A program made the position numbers and the translations under genes. Below are positions 18,207 through 27,474 of a DNA stretch of 64,000 nt, one piece after another. The stretch comes from Pseudomonas sp. GCEP-101 (lineage in GTDB: Bacteria > Pseudomonadota > Gammaproteobacteria > Pseudomonadales > Pseudomonadaceae): the NCBI RefSeq assembly GCF_025133575.1, contig NZ_CP104011.1:3073483-3137482 (forward strand), given 5' to 3'. How positions within the stretch are numbered: position 1 is the stretch's first letter; every line of letters begins with the position of its first letter. A model generated the notes under the pieces. It did not search any database. It saw nothing but the letters and a program-made list of their open reading frames with translations, and was not told the DNA's origin.

Positions 18207-18686
18207 TTAACGGATGAATGAAAGGGTCGCCAGAAGACCGACGAACAAGGCGAACACGAACGGAAATGACTTGAACTTTGACGGTTGCAGTCTCGCTAAT
18301 TGCGATTGGCAATTAGCAGGCAACTTATCCGAATCAATCAAAAGTTTGCTGGCGAACATCGCCACCACGCAGAACACGCTGGCCAGCGCCAGGGTGTACA
18401 GCACGGTGCGGGGGTCGCTGGCCAGGGCAAGGGCGGCCAGGGCCTTCACATCGGCCGCGCCCAGGCGACCCAGCAGGTAGCCCGGCACGCTCAGCGCCAG
18501 CGCCAGCGCCAGGCCGATCAGCACGACCGCGGGCGGATAACCGGTCAGGCTATGGCCGCTGGCGCACAACCACAGGCCTGCCGCCAGCGCGCCACCGAGG
18601 GTCAGCCAATTACTGACCCGCAGGCTGCGCAGATCCTGATAGGCACCCATCGCGAAACAGGCCAGCAGCAGAAGTTTGGCGAACAT
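18207..18686 (-). CDS. fppA: Flp prepilin peptidase FppA
   Basis: This inner-membrane aspartyl protease processes Flp and the TadE/F-like pseudopilins. It has 159 residues, mostly transmembrane. The catalytic aspartates are Asp18 (YQDLRSLRVSN) and Asp79 (GAADVKA, the GxxD-type motif). The N-terminal methyltransferase domain of PilD-type enzymes is absent, as in other Tad peptidases. The ATG at 18686 has AAGGA nine bases upstream, and the long frame continuing upstream is a shadow of tadF. It is divergent from tadF. Confidence 0.93.
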   Translation of the reverse strand: MFAKLLLLACFAMGAYQDLRSLRVSNWLTLGGALAAGLWLCASGHSLTGYPPAVVLIGLALALALSVPGYLLGRLGAADVKALAALALASDPRTVLYTLALASVFCVVAMFASKLLIDSDKLPANCQSQLARLQPSKFKSFPFVFALFVGLLATLSFIR

Positions 18687-18866
18687 GGGGAATGTCCTTA
18701 TTCCGGGAAGGGGAATTAATACTGTTGCCGCGAACTCGTTTATTCGCCGACAGAATCTAGTATTGATGCAGGGGCGCCAATAGCGAATCGGTACTTTGGC
18801 AGCGGTAACGCCTGCCGATAACTTACCGAGAGTGCAACTGTCGAAAAAGTTCGAGGCGTAGTGCAC
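18687..18866. promoter_or_regulatory. Divergent fppA / tadF promoter region
   Basis: A 180-bp spacer between two outward-facing pilus genes must contain both promoters. It is moderately AT-rich around 18713-18770. No binding site could be assigned with confidence. Confidence 0.5.
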
Positions 18867-19337
18867 ATGAAAGGAAGCAGAAGTTCGCGCCGCCAACACG
18901 GCGCGGTGGCTATCGAGTTCGCCGCGGTATTTGTCCTGTTCTTCGCTGTGCTCTATGGCCTGCTCGGTTATTGCGTGCCGCTGCTGATGCTGCAGGCCTT
19001 CAACGACGCGGCCGCGGCCGGGGCACGGGTGGCCGTTTCGGTGAATCCGCAGGCCGCCGGGGGCTACAACGCCGCGCTGAAGGCGGCCGTGGACAGCGCC
19101 GTGACCCAGCGCCTGAGCTGGATGCCGACCAGCTGGCGCAACGGCTGCTACGGCGGCCAGTTCATGGATACCCCGGTCACCGAAACCATTTCCGGTCGCG
19201 ATTACACCCGCGTGCGGGTCTGCGTCAGCTATCCCTACGCCACGTCGCCCATCGTGCCGTTGCTCACGCTGCCGGGTATCGGCACCGTGCCGCGCCTGCC
19301 CGACGTGCTCAGCGGCACCGCCAGCGTTCTGCTGTGA
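18867..19337 (+). CDS. tadF: TadE-like minor pseudopilin TadF
   Basis: This 156-residue protein has a short basic leader, then HGAVAIEFAAVFVLFFAVLYGLLGYCVPLLML, the TadE/TadF prepilin segment with a Gly-Ala processing point and Glu5. The C-terminal domain is periplasmic and carries two Cys, in NGCYGG and VRVCVSYP. FppA should cleave it. The ATG at 18867 has GAGG about ten bases upstream; the GTG at 18861 is too close to that site. The gene stops nine bases before pprA, consistent with a tadF-pprA unit. Confidence 0.88.
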   Translation: MKGSRSSRRQHGAVAIEFAAVFVLFFAVLYGLLGYCVPLLMLQAFNDAAAAGARVAVSVNPQAAGGYNAALKAAVDSAVTQRLSWMPTSWRNGCYGGQFMDTPVTETISGRDYTRVRVCVSYPYATSPIVPLLTLPGIGTVPRLPDVLSGTASVLL

Positions 19338-19346
19338 GGCGGCTGC

Positions 19347-22127
19347 ATGTTCGATTTCTGGCGTACGCGCTCCACCGACCAACCCGAACCGGCGGACACC
19401 CCGCCACCCAGCCGACCGCTGGCCGCGCGCCGGCGCCCGGCGCTGCCCGCCGAGGAGGTGGCCGAGCCGGTCATCACCGGCCACTGGGACCTGTGGCTGG
19501 AGTTGGACAGCCGCGATCGGGTCATCGCCCGGGGCGGCAGCGTGGCGCACCGGCTGCTGCCGCCCACGCCGGGCAACGGCGAGCCGCCGGGGCTTGGCGA
19601 TTATCTGGAGCGGCGCATGCCCGGCGGCATGCACGTCTCCAGCCTGCGCGGCGGCGAGCGGCTCGACCTGGTGCTGCGCAGCAGCGGCGACCTGCCGCTG
19701 GTCTGCCGCTTCCAGGCCGTCCTGCAGGCCAACGAACATTGCCTGTTATTGGGTACCGACATCTCCGACCTGAACTGGCAGTCCGACAGCCAGCAGCACA
19801 AGCTGCAATGCCTGAACCTCAGCAAACTGCTGCTGGCGCGCCTGCGCCATAGTTCGCAACGCCGCCTGGGCGAGGCGGTGGGCGAGGTGCTGGAAGCTTT
19901 CTGCAGCAATTTCCACATGCGCAGCATGGCCCTCCTGCTGGAGGCGCCGGACCAGAGCCTGCGGGTGTTTGCCTGCTACGTGCAGCCCGGCTTCGACAGC
20001 CTGCTGCGGGAAAACCTGGCGCTGCCGGGCGACGAGTTGCGTGCGGCCAGCGGCGCCAGCCTGCTCGGGGCGGACAACAGCCCGTCCGAGCTGCTGCGCG
20101 TGCTGTGCTGCGACCAGCTGTACCTGATTCCCGCACCGGTGCGGGGCGGCCGCCTTGCCGGCCTGCTCGCCGAGCCGATGGAGCACGGCAGCCCCTGGCC
20201 GGGGCTGGCGCCCAGCGATTGGCAGTACCTGGCGGAAATCCTCACCAACCTCGTCCACGAGCGCACCGAATTGCACAGCCTGCGCGACAGCAGCCGCCGC
20301 CTGAACCTGCTGCAGGACATGGTCGGCGGCGGCTGGTGGCGGCTGCGGGTGGACGAGGGCGTGTTCGAGCTCTCGCCGGCGGTGGCCACCAGCCTCGGCT
20401 TGCCGGCCGGGCAACTGCAACTGGCACTCGACGACCTGCTCGGCCAGTTGCACCCGGCCGACGCCGATGAACTCTGCCTGCGCCTGCGCAACCTGCAACC
20501 CGGCGGGCGGCTGGTGCAGGACCTGCGCCTGCGCGGCACGGCGCCCACCCAGACGCGGCGCTGGCTGCGCTTGCAGGGCCGGCGCCAGGCCCGGGCCGGC
20601 GACCAGCTCATGGACGGGGTGCTGCTGGACATCAGCGAAGGCAAGTTGCAGGAAGAACAGGCGCTGGCCGCCCACGCACGCTTGCGCAACCTCATCGACA
20701 GCGCGCCGGTGGTGATCTACGTGCAGCGCGTGGAGGAGGGCCACCTGATCCCCGAGTTCTACAGCGAGAGCGCCGGCAACCTGCTCGGCCTCGACCTGCA
20801 GGGACAGAACTGGCAGGCGCTGGCCGAGCGCGTGCACCCCGAGGACCTGGAAACCTTCCTCGACCGTGGCCGCGAACTGCTGCGCGAAGGTCGCGTGCGC
20901 ACCGAATACCGCCTGCGCGACAGCGCCGGTGAATGGCACTGGCTGTACGACGAAGCCAAGCTGCTGCGCGACATCCAGGGCATCCCGCAGGAGGCGGTCG
21001 GCCTCTGGCTGGACGTCACCGAGCAACACCTGGCCGCCCTGCAGATTGCCGAAAGCGAGGAGCGCTACCGCGTGCTGGTGGAAGATTCCCCCGCGCTGAT
21101 CTGCCGCTACAACCCCGACCTGCAACTGACCTTCATCAACCACACCTTCGCCCAGGTGCTGGGCGAGCCGGTGGATGCGCTGCTCGGCCGGCGGCTGGAC
21201 GAGTGGCTCTCGCCGCAGGACTGCAGCGCCCTGCGCGCCCGCCTGGTGGGCGGCGGCCAGGGCGCGGCGGACGATTCCTGGGAGCTGCGCTTCTGCCTGC
21301 CCGGCCAGCGCAACCTCTGGCTGATCTGGTCGGACCGTCCGCTGCTGGATGCCCAGGGCCAACTCGTCGAAATCCAGGCCGTGGGCCGCGACAACACCGC
21401 CGTGCGCCACGCCCAGCAGCAGCTGGCCCAGGGCGCCAAGATGGCCAGCCTGGGCGAGATGGTCAGCGGCATGGCCCACGAGATGAAGCAGCCGCTGCAC
21501 GTCATGCGCATGTCGCTGTACAACGCCCGGCAAAAGCTCGGCGAGCCGGAGTACCTGAAGGACAAGCTGGAACGCGCCGATGCGCAGATCGACCGGCTCT
21601 CGCGGGTGATCAGCCACATGGGCGTGTTCAGTCGCAAGTCGGAGCTGGAGGCGGCGCCCTTCGACCCCTACGACGCCTGCGAGGGCGCCGTCGCGCTGCT
21701 GGGGGAAAGCCTGACGCAGCAGGGCATCACCCTGGAGTGCCGGCCGCCGGCGCAGCGCGTGGTGGTGCGCGGCTACGCCGACCAGCTCGAACAGGTGCTG
21801 ATCAACCTGCTGGCCAACGCCCGCGATGCGCTGCTCGGGCGCGGCGACGAGGGCGCGCGCTGGGTCGGCGTATCGCAGGAACCCTGCACCGATCCCGGCT
21901 GGGTCGAGCTGCATGTGCGCGACAACGCGGGCGGCATCGACCCGGCGGTGATGGAGCGGATCTTCGAGGCGTTCTTCACCACCAAGCCGATCGGCAAGGG
22001 CACCGGCCTGGGCCTCTCGGTGAGCCACGACCTGATCCGCAACATGGGCGGCAGCCTGTCTGTGGATAACTTCAAGGGCGGCGCGCGCTTCGTCATCCGC
22101 CTGCCGCGCCAGCCGGTGACGCTCTGA
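19347..22127 (+). CDS. pprA: Sensor histidine kinase PprA
   Basis: This is the kinase partner of PprB, 926 residues with no clear transmembrane segment, so probably soluble. A GAF-like region lies around 165-305, then PAS-type domains (about 330-430, 450-560 and 575-690). HisKA has the H box GMAHEMKQPL (His711). HATPase_c follows with NLLANARDAL, VRDNAGGID and FEAFFTTKPIGKGTGLGLS. GAGGCGG lies eight bases before the ATG. Gene order tadF-pprA matches P. aeruginosa, where the pair was linked to membrane permeability and to Tad/Cup adhesion control. The stimulus is not evident from the sequence. Confidence 0.93.
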   Translation: MFDFWRTRSTDQPEPADTPPPSRPLAARRRPALPAEEVAEPVITGHWDLWLELDSRDRVIARGGSVAHRLLPPTPGNGEPPGLGDYLERRMPGGMHVSSLRGGERLDLVLRSSGDLPLVCRFQAVLQANEHCLLLGTDISDLNWQSDSQQHKLQCLNLSKLLLARLRHSSQRRLGEAVGEVLEAFCSNFHMRSMALLLEAPDQSLRVFACYVQPGFDSLLRENLALPGDELRAASGASLLGADNSPSELLRVLCCDQLYLIPAPVRGGRLAGLLAEPMEHGSPWPGLAPSDWQYLAEILTNLVHERTELHSLRDSSRRLNLLQDMVGGGWWRLRVDEGVFELSPAVATSLGLPAGQLQLALDDLLGQLHPADADELCLRLRNLQPGGRLVQDLRLRGTAPTQTRRWLRLQGRRQARAGDQLMDGVLLDISEGKLQEEQALAAHARLRNLIDSAPVVIYVQRVEEGHLIPEFYSESAGNLLGLDLQGQNWQALAERVHPEDLETFLDRGRELLREGRVRTEYRLRDSAGEWHWLYDEAKLLRDIQGIPQEAVGLWLDVTEQHLAALQIAESEERYRVLVEDSPALICRYNPDLQLTFINHTFAQVLGEPVDALLGRRLDEWLSPQDCSALRARLVGGGQGAADDSWELRFCLPGQRNLWLIWSDRPLLDAQGQLVEIQAVGRDNTAVRHAQQQLAQGAKMASLGEMVSGMAHEMKQPLHVMRMSLYNARQKLGEPEYLKDKLERADAQIDRLSRVISHMGVFSRKSELEAAPFDPYDACEGAVALLGESLTQQGITLECRPPAQRVVVRGYADQLEQVLINLLANARDALLGRGDEGARWVGVSQEPCTDPGWVELHVRDNAGGIDPAVMERIFEAFFTTKPIGKGTGLGLSVSHDLIRNMGGSLSVDNFKGGARFVIRLPRQPVTL

Positions 22128-22155
22128 GCCTCCTGCAATCGAAGACCCGGAAATG

Positions 22156-22183
22156 AAAAACGCCTGCGGAGGCAGGCGTTTTT
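22156..22183. terminator. Bidirectional intrinsic terminator
   Basis: A-tract, ACGCCTGC-GGAG-GCAGGCGT stem-loop and T-tract, placed between the convergent pprA and PiT transporter genes. It is symmetric, so it can serve both. Confidence 0.92.
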
Positions 22184-22202
22184 CGTGGCGCGCGGCGCGG
22201 AC

Positions 22203-23675
22203 TCAGCCGACGAAGCGCGAGGACAACCAGAACAGCCCGGCGGCCAGCGCGATCGACACCGGCAGGGTCAGTACCCAGGCCATGAGGATGTTGCGGATGG
22301 TGCTGCCTTGCAGGCCGCTGCGGTTCGCCACCATGGTGCCCGCCACGCCCGAGGACAACACGTGGGTCGTGGACACCGGCAGGCTGTAGATGTTGGCCAT
22401 GCCGATGGCGGCGGTCGCGGTGAGCTGCGCGGCGATGCCCTGGGCATAGGTCATGCCCTGCTTGCCAATCTTCTCGCCGACGGTGAGCACCACGCGCTTC
22501 CAGCCGACCATGGTGCCGATGCCCAGCGCCAGGGCCACCGCGATGATCACCCAGAAGGGCGCGTACTCGGTGGTGCTGGTCAGGTCCTTGCGCAGCTTCT
22601 CGAGGTCCGCCTTCTCGCGCGACGGCAGGTCGGACAGCTTGCCGACCTTCTTCGCGGTGTCGTCCAGGCACAGCAGGTAGCGGCGCACCTGCACGCGCTC
22701 GTCGTCGTTCAGGTCGGTGTAGCTGGAGACGCCATGCAGGTCCTTGAGCAGGCCCTTGAGGGTCGCCTCGGTCTGCTTCGGCTCGCAGCGGTACAGGTCC
22801 GGCAGGTCGGCCTCGCTGGCCTTGCCCAGGGCGAGCATCTCGCCGAGGGTGTCGGAATGACGGTTGTAGAACTGTTGCAGGTGGACGGCGGCGTCGCGGG
22901 TGCGCTCGATCTGGTAGGTGGTGCTGTTCAGGTCGAGGACGAACTTGGCCGGGACGATGCCGATCAGCACCAGCATGATCAGGCCGATGCCTTTCTGGCC
23001 ATCGTTGGAGCCGTGCACGAAGCTCACGGTCATCGCCGAGATCACCAGCACCAGGCGGTTCCAGAATGGCGGGTGCTTCTTCTCGTCGACGTCGCGGCGG
23101 GTTTCCGGCGTCTTGTGCATCTTCGACAGCGGGTACAGCCACTTCAGGCCGATCAGCAGGGCGCCGGCGACGAGGAAGCCGGCCAGCGGCGAGAAGATCA
23201 GCGACAGGCCGATGTCGATGGCCTTGCCCCAGTTGATCCCGTCGGCCACCGGAACGCCGGTGATCAGCGCGTTGGCCAGGCCAACGCCGAGGATCGAACC
23301 GATCAGGGTGTGCGAGCTGGAGGCGGGGATCCCGAAGTACCAGGTGCCCAGGTTCCAGGTGATGGCGGCGGCGAGCAGCGAGAACACCATGGCCAGGCCG
23401 TGGCCGGTGTTCACATTGATCAGCAGTTCCACCGGCAGCAGGTGGACGATCGCGTAGGCGACGCCGACGCCGCCGAGCAACACGCCGAGGAAGTTGAAGA
23501 TGCCGGAGAGGATCACCGCGCGGTACGGGGACATGGCCTTGGTGTAGATGACCGTGGCCACCGCGTTGGCGGTGTCGTGGAAGCCGTTGATGAACTCGAA
23601 GGCCAGGACGAACGTGAGCGCCAGCACCAGGCTGACACCCACCCAGACATCGAGTCCGCTGAAGAGATCGAACAT
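22203..23675 (-). CDS. PiT-family inorganic phosphate transporter
   Basis: This is a low-affinity phosphate (metal-phosphate)/H+ symporter of the inner membrane, 490 residues. The two PiT signatures are present. The N-terminal one is FEFINGFHDTANAVATVIYT (about residues 26-45). The C-terminal repeat is near IGMANIYSLPVSTTHVLSSG. The hydrophilic central insert is about 150 residues, as in PitA/PA4292-type proteins. The ATG at 23675 begins MFDLFSGLDVWVGV; an earlier in-frame start lies in non-conserved sequence. It occupies the same position next to pprA as PA4292 in PAO1. Whether it is pitA cannot be decided from the window. Confidence 0.92.
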   Translation of the reverse strand: MFDLFSGLDVWVGVSLVLALTFVLAFEFINGFHDTANAVATVIYTKAMSPYRAVILSGIFNFLGVLLGGVGVAYAIVHLLPVELLINVNTGHGLAMVFSLLAAAITWNLGTWYFGIPASSSHTLIGSILGVGLANALITGVPVADGINWGKAIDIGLSLIFSPLAGFLVAGALLIGLKWLYPLSKMHKTPETRRDVDEKKHPPFWNRLVLVISAMTVSFVHGSNDGQKGIGLIMLVLIGIVPAKFVLDLNSTTYQIERTRDAAVHLQQFYNRHSDTLGEMLALGKASEADLPDLYRCEPKQTEATLKGLLKDLHGVSSYTDLNDDERVQVRRYLLCLDDTAKKVGKLSDLPSREKADLEKLRKDLTSTTEYAPFWVIIAVALALGIGTMVGWKRVVLTVGEKIGKQGMTYAQGIAAQLTATAAIGMANIYSLPVSTTHVLSSGVAGTMVANRSGLQGSTIRNILMAWVLTLPVSIALAAGLFWLSSRFVG

Positions 23676-23960
23676 GAAAATTCTATGACCGGTCGGAGAC
23701 GGGGCGGCGATTATGCCAGAAGCTTGGAGCACCGTATTTAGCCTGAAACGGTTTCTCCAATTTGCGCGACGCCTCGTCGCACGGCGCTTTCAGGCAGGGT
23801 GGAAAAAGTTTGCAATGCTTCCACGCGGGCCGCCGGCCCATCGGATGAGTGTTTGCAGGCCAACTGGCGGGCTCCCCCACGGAGCGCTGCTCGCCCATCG
23901 CTTCAAGACTTTTCCGCCGTATTTGCGGGCAAATCCTTCAGCCTGGGGTCGTACCTGCGA
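23676..23960. other. Non-coding spacer, nothing assigned
   Basis: This 285-bp gap lies upstream of the PiT gene (minus strand) and downstream of the 71-residue ORF. It should contain the PiT promoter. No repeat, hairpin or credible small ORF was recognised. Confidence 0.5.
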
Positions 23961-24176
23961 TTAAAGGGAAGCGGCTTCCTGATCCTTTTTCAGTCGTTCT
24001 TCTTCGATTCTTTCCAGTTCCCGGTCGAAGGCCTTGTCCTGCACGCTGGGTCGCTTGCGCCAGGGCTTTCTTTCGGGTTCGGGCTGGGCGGCATAAAGGG
24101 TCACTTCGCCGCCCTGTTCATCCTTGAAACGTTGCTCCTGGCGCTCAAGTTCCGCGCGCAGTTCGTCTTTGGTCAC
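23961..24176 (-). CDS. Small charged hypothetical protein (71 aa)
   Basis: The product is short and very hydrophilic, with about 45% charged residues. It begins MTKDELRAELERQEQRF and ends in a Glu/Arg/Lys-rich helix (ELERIEEERLKKDQE), so it is probably helical or coiled-coil and cytoplasmic. The start is GTG at 24176 with an AGGA element about eight bases upstream. It has no transmembrane or signal segment and no recognised domain. It stands alone between the PiT gene and the sigma-54 regulator. Its composition suggests a real protein; the function is unknown. Confidence 0.65.
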   Translation of the reverse strand: MTKDELRAELERQEQRFKDEQGGEVTLYAAQPEPERKPWRKRPSVQDKAFDRELERIEEERLKKDQEAASL

Positions 24177-24385
24177 GATGGTTCCTGATGACTGTGAATC
24201 TGATGACTTGAAACGCTGACGATGGGCCGTGCACTGGCGATCGGCACCCTGGCAGTGTAGACGCTCGGGTGCGCGGGCGTGCCGGCGATAAATGCGGCGC
24301 GGATTATAACCTTTGGCGGGGGGAGGCCGGGCGAGGACCGCCGACGGACGGTTTGGGGCCAGGGCTGGCGCGCCCTGGACCTGCC

Positions 24386-25462
<1,077 letters not shown>

Positions 25463-25686
25463 GGCAGATTCCTGGCGGACCGAAAGAAGGGGCAGCGCCA
25501 TACTGCGACATTTTAGTTATTTCAAAAAATTATCAATTCGAATTTATATATAACAGTTTTGTTTTCATGCCCGTGGAGGCCGTCACGGACTTCATGCCCG
25601 GCGCCGCCGCGTTGCGTCGCAGGCCTCGCGAATGCTGGGCTGCAAGCTACGCTCAGAGTGGCAATTCCATCCTGGGAGACCACTCC
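25463..25686. promoter_or_regulatory. Divergent promoter region, AT-rich
   Basis: A 224-bp spacer separates the sigma-54 activator gene (minus) from the PsiF gene (plus), with a distinctly AT-rich core (about 25510-25565). No sigma-54 or Pho box could be assigned by eye. Confidence 0.45.
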
Positions 25687-25995
25687 ATGACCACCGTTCG
25701 GATTCCGCTGCTCGTCCTCGCTCTGCTGTTCTCGGCGCAAGGCTTTGCCGCCACCGCCGCGCAGACCGCGCAGCAGGAGAAGATGAAAACCTGTAACGCC
25801 GACGCCACCACCAAGGCGCTCAAGGGCGACGACCGCAAGGCGTTCATGAGCACCTGCCTGAAGGCTGGCGGCGGCGACACCAAGGCGATGACGCCTCAGC
25901 AGGAGAAGATGAAGACCTGCAACGCCGATGCGACCAAGAAGGCGCTCAAGGGCGATGAACGCAAGGCGTTCATGAGCACCTGCCTGAAGAAGTGA
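25687..25995 (+). CDS. PsiF-family protein with two PsiF repeats
   Basis: This is a secreted small protein of the phosphate-starvation-inducible PsiF family, whose function is unknown. It has 102 residues. A signal peptide (MTTVRIPLLVLALLFSAQGFA) is followed by two near-identical units of about 35 residues. Each has QQEKMKTCNADAT, KALKGD and RKAFMSTCLK, giving two cysteines per unit, likely disulfide-bonded. The ATG at 25687 has GGGAG upstream. An intrinsic terminator closes the gene. Despite the family name, no Pho box was recognised. Confidence 0.9.
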   Translation: MTTVRIPLLVLALLFSAQGFAATAAQTAQQEKMKTCNADATTKALKGDDRKAFMSTCLKAGGGDTKAMTPQQEKMKTCNADATKKALKGDERKAFMSTCLKK

Positions 25996-26027
25996 GGATG
26001 GAGCGCGGCAGGGCCGCGCGGGATACG

Positions 26028-26055
26028 AAAAAGGGCAGCCACGGCTGCCCTTTTT
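26028..26055 (+). terminator. Intrinsic terminator
   Basis: AAAAAGGGCAGCC-A-CGGCTGCCCTTTTT hairpin 33 bp after the PsiF stop, symmetrical enough to act on both strands. Confidence 0.92.
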
Positions 26056-26065
26056 TGTGTTTGAA

Positions 26066-26143
26066 GGTTCGCGAGCAAGCTCGCTCCTACAGATCGAATC
26101 CAGCGCGCGCTCGCTCGTCGTAGAAGCGAGCTTGCTGGCGAAC
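26066..26143. repeat. Paired inverted REP elements
   Basis: Two REP units face each other. The left contains GCGAGCAAGCTCGC followed by TCCTAC, the right GTAGAAGCGAGCTTGC followed by GGCGAACC. The spacer is about 30 bp of GC-rich sequence. This is the typical BIME arrangement. Confidence 0.85.
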
Positions 26144-26155
26144 CGTGGTGAGCCC

Positions 26156-26254
26156 TTACAACCCGGAAAACACCAGCCAGGCCGCGGCCAGGGCGTAGAG
26201 GACGATCGCCGCATCCATGCGTAGCGCGGGCGGGAGTCGCCGCACCAGGTTCAT
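26156..26254 (-). CDS. Putative 32-aa single-span membrane peptide
   Basis: The ATG at 26254 overlaps the stop of the 44-codon ORF upstream (ATGA). The product is MNLVRRLPPALRMDAAIVLY followed by a hydrophobic stretch ending WLVFSGL. That is a basic N terminus and one hydrophobic helix, a common design for small membrane proteins. The overlap implies translational coupling. No family is recognised; its reality rests on the overlap and composition. Confidence 0.5.
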   Translation of the reverse strand: MNLVRRLPPALRMDAAIVLYALAAAWLVFSGL

Positions 26255-26385
26255 TTCTTGGCCACCGCGGACCAGAAGCCCTGGGCGTTGCGGAAGGGCT
26301 GGCGGGCCATCTGTTCGGGACGGGTGATGCCGTCGGCACGCAGGGCGTTGACGAGGGCGGAAAAGGACTTGGCGCTGTAGCTCAT
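26251..26385 (-). CDS. Putative 44-aa hypothetical protein
   Basis: A short ORF with a GGGAG site seven bases before the ATG at 26385 encodes a soluble, mildly basic peptide: MSYSAKSFSALVNALRADGI, then TRPEQMARQPF and ending FWSAVAKK. Its stop overlaps the start of the 32-residue membrane peptide by four bases. It lies between the REP pair and the pseudouridine synthase gene. No function can be assigned. Confidence 0.5.
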   Translation of the reverse strand: MSYSAKSFSALVNALRADGITRPEQMARQPFRNAQGFWSAVAKK

Positions 26386-26463
26386 GACTGGCTCCCGGTG
26401 CTTGCTCTCCTTGGGGTGGAGCTATGAAAACACCCGGGCCACTATCGACGGAAATGGATCGCC

Positions 26464-27393
26464 TTAAGGGTGACCATCGATGAAATTGATGGAAGGCCAG
26501 GTCAGCTCCAGCTGGCTGGTGAACTGCCGCGCTTGGCCAGTGACCGGGTCGATGAACGCCAGCTGCCGGGCCAGCAGCTTCAGCGGCTTGTCGAAGTCTT
26601 CCGGCGGACGCTCGCCGCGCGGCGGCAGCGTCGGGTAGAGCGGATCGAAGCACAGCGCCGCGCCCAGGCCGGACATGTGCACGCGCAACTGGTGGCGCTT
26701 GCCGGACACAGGGTGCAGCCCGTAGCGCCAGAGCTCGCCGCGCCGCTCCAGCACCTCGATGCGGGTTTCGCTGTTGGGCGTGCCGTCCACTTCCTGCATG
26801 CGGATGAACGGGTCGCCCTCGACCATCCGCGAACGGTGCACCAGGGGAAACTCCCTGTGCGGCAGGGCGGGCGCGATGGCCTCGTACAGCTTGTCGATGC
26901 GCCGCTCGCGGAACAGCGCCTGGTAGGCGTCGCGGTTGTCCGGCTTGGCGGAGAACAGCACCAGGCCGGCCGTGAGCCGGTCGATGCGGTGCAGCGGCAC
27001 CAGCAACGGGTTGTCCAGGCGGCGGGCCAGGCGCGCGAGGAGGGTTTCCTCGACGTACTGCCCCGACGGCGTCACCGGCAGGAAATGCGGCTTGTCCGCC
27101 ACCACCAGGTGCTCGTCGGCATACAGGATGCTTTCCCGGAAGGGGATCGGCGCTTCCTGCGCCACTTCGCGGAAGTAATGGATGCGTAGCGCTTCGCGGT
27201 AGGGATGCTCGGGGCCGATGGGCTGGCCGTCACTGCCGAGCACCCTGCCCCGCGCCATGCGGTCCAGCCAGGTATCGCGGCTGATCGCCGGAAAGCGCGC
27301 GCACAGGCAATCCAGCACGGTCGCCCAGGGGCCGGCGGGCAGGTGCAGGGTGCTGGCGCGTTGCTGGGCGGCGGAGAAGTGCGGGCTGGACAT
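26464..27393 (-). CDS. RluA/TruC-family pseudouridine synthase
   Basis: This RNA-modifying enzyme converts uridine to pseudouridine in rRNA or tRNA; the target cannot be told. It has 309 residues. An N-terminal S4-like part (about 20-65) precedes the catalytic core. The core has HRIDRLTAGLVLF with catalytic Asp138, then KLYEAI and HPVSGKRHQLRVHMSGLG, all canonical for the RluA family. The C terminus is longer than minimal RluA. It is monocistronic, with the start at 27393 beginning MSSPHFSAAQQ. Confidence 0.92.
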   Translation of the reverse strand: MSSPHFSAAQQRASTLHLPAGPWATVLDCLCARFPAISRDTWLDRMARGRVLGSDGQPIGPEHPYREALRIHYFREVAQEAPIPFRESILYADEHLVVADKPHFLPVTPSGQYVEETLLARLARRLDNPLLVPLHRIDRLTAGLVLFSAKPDNRDAYQALFRERRIDKLYEAIAPALPHREFPLVHRSRMVEGDPFIRMQEVDGTPNSETRIEVLERRGELWRYGLHPVSGKRHQLRVHMSGLGAALCFDPLYPTLPPRGERPPEDFDKPLKLLARQLAFIDPVTGQARQFTSQLELTWPSINFIDGHP

Positions 27394-27474
27394 CGTCGGG
27401 GCAACCGGGGTTCGACAGGCTGCGCATTAGGCCGCAGCGGCGGCCGTGCGTCAAAGCCGGCGCGACCTCCGGCG

